This document shows positions 63,839 through 64,000 of a stretch of 64,000 nucleotides of DNA, piece after piece; the stretch's first letter is position 1; each line of letters opens with the position of its first letter. The notes below the pieces were generated by a model that was not told the origin of the DNA, did no database searches, and saw nothing but the letters and a program-made list of their open reading frames with translations. The stretch lies in contig JAFLCU010000006.1 in NCBI GenBank assembly GCA_017303355.1, positions 147,443 to 211,442 of the forward strand. The letters are read 5' to 3'. This stretch comes from Caulobacterales bacterium (GTDB taxonomy: Bacteria; Pseudomonadota; Alphaproteobacteria; Caulobacterales; Aquidulcibacteraceae). Made by a program: the position numbers and the translations under genes.

Positions 63839-64000
63839 TGACCCCCGCAATTTGGTCCATTTGGAGCTAGAAGCCGGTCCTGTTTGGAGCCGGAAGATGA
63901 AGCGGAAGCGGTTCAGCGAAGAGCAGATCATTGCGATCTTGAAGGAACACGAGGCGGGGGTGGCGACGGCCGACCTCTGCCGCAAACACGGCATGTCGAG
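63839..64000 (+). mobile_element. IS3-family insertion sequence, left end (cut by the window)
   Basis: The end begins near TGACCCCCGCAATTTGGTCC at 63839 and contains the start of orfA. The remainder and the target duplication lie outside the window. It is inserted close to the satellite's regulatory operon. Confidence 0.65.
63897..64000 (+). CDS. IS3-family transposase OrfA, partial
   Basis: The visible first 34 codons (MKRKRFSEEQIIAILKEHEA..., then DLCRKHGMS) are the helix-turn-helix of IS3-type OrfA. It is preceded by GGAAG. The gene continues past the end of the window, and OrfB should follow by frameshifting. Codon use cannot be compared on so short a stretch. Confidence 0.85.
   Translation, partial: MKRKRFSEEQIIAILKEHEAGVATADLCRKHGMS

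Overview
The window is high-GC DNA with the gene vocabulary of an alphaproteobacterium (rplM-rpsI-argC, heme A synthase, DUF2842, RcnB-like and DUF6491 proteins, TonB receptor, PHA synthases). A relative of the Caulobacterales or Hyphomonadaceae is my inference; no rRNA or other decisive marker is present. Almost every operon uses 4-base ATGA/GTGA start-stop overlaps, which helped in choosing starts.

Three regions can be separated. (1) 1-11245, ordinary chromosome: class I PHA synthase, a small hypothetical, argC, rpsI, rplM, ctaA, DUF2842 and RcnB-like genes, and a three-gene trehalose operon (otsB, GH15 glycosidase, otsA). (2) 11246-55244, a 44-kb genomic island in tRNA-Pro(GGG). The intact tRNA (11246-11323) is the left end. 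The last 45 bases of the tRNA recur exactly at 55200-55244, next to a tyrosine integrase (53622-54983). The island carries AlpA/Xre-type regulators, a Tat-signal cassette, a catabolic block (MFS carrier, DUF4387, AtuA-like, citrate-synthase-like, TonB receptor), DUF4386 membrane genes with TetR control, and a defence-like block (TIR-like, PD-(D/E)XK-like DUF3883, STAND NTPase, lipase-like hydrolase). It also has a mobilisation module (relaxase, candidate oriT, degenerate TraG-like protein, ribbon-helix-helix protein), a PHA synthase/LOG/MBL block, a TetR-controlled tripartite ABC exporter, a patatin, a broken EF-hand gene, cytochrome genes and a degenerate MFS gene. With a relaxase but no type IV secretion genes it looks like an integrative mobilisable element. 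(3) 55245-64000+, a second, tandem element. It has capsid genes only (portal, protease, capsid, large terminase, HNH, connector), no tail genes, an AlpA-type regulator operon and four iterons spaced exactly 22 bp apart. It resembles a capsid-forming phage satellite. Its right part is entered by an IS3-type element that runs off the window.

The most interesting signal is at 27469-31628. A membrane-anchored STAND (NLR-like) NTPase and a convergent alpha/beta hydrolase share a short motif (roughly N-V-V-x2-V-x-A-G-G-D-x2-I-x-Q-x2-A-P). It is N-terminal in the NTPase and at the very C-terminus of the hydrolase. This is the layout of amyloid-type signalling motifs that join NLRs to their effectors. 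Other strong observations are an in-frame amber codon inside the capsid gene with clearly conserved capsid sequence after it, the satellite iterons, and the nested tRNA-Pro attachment structure.
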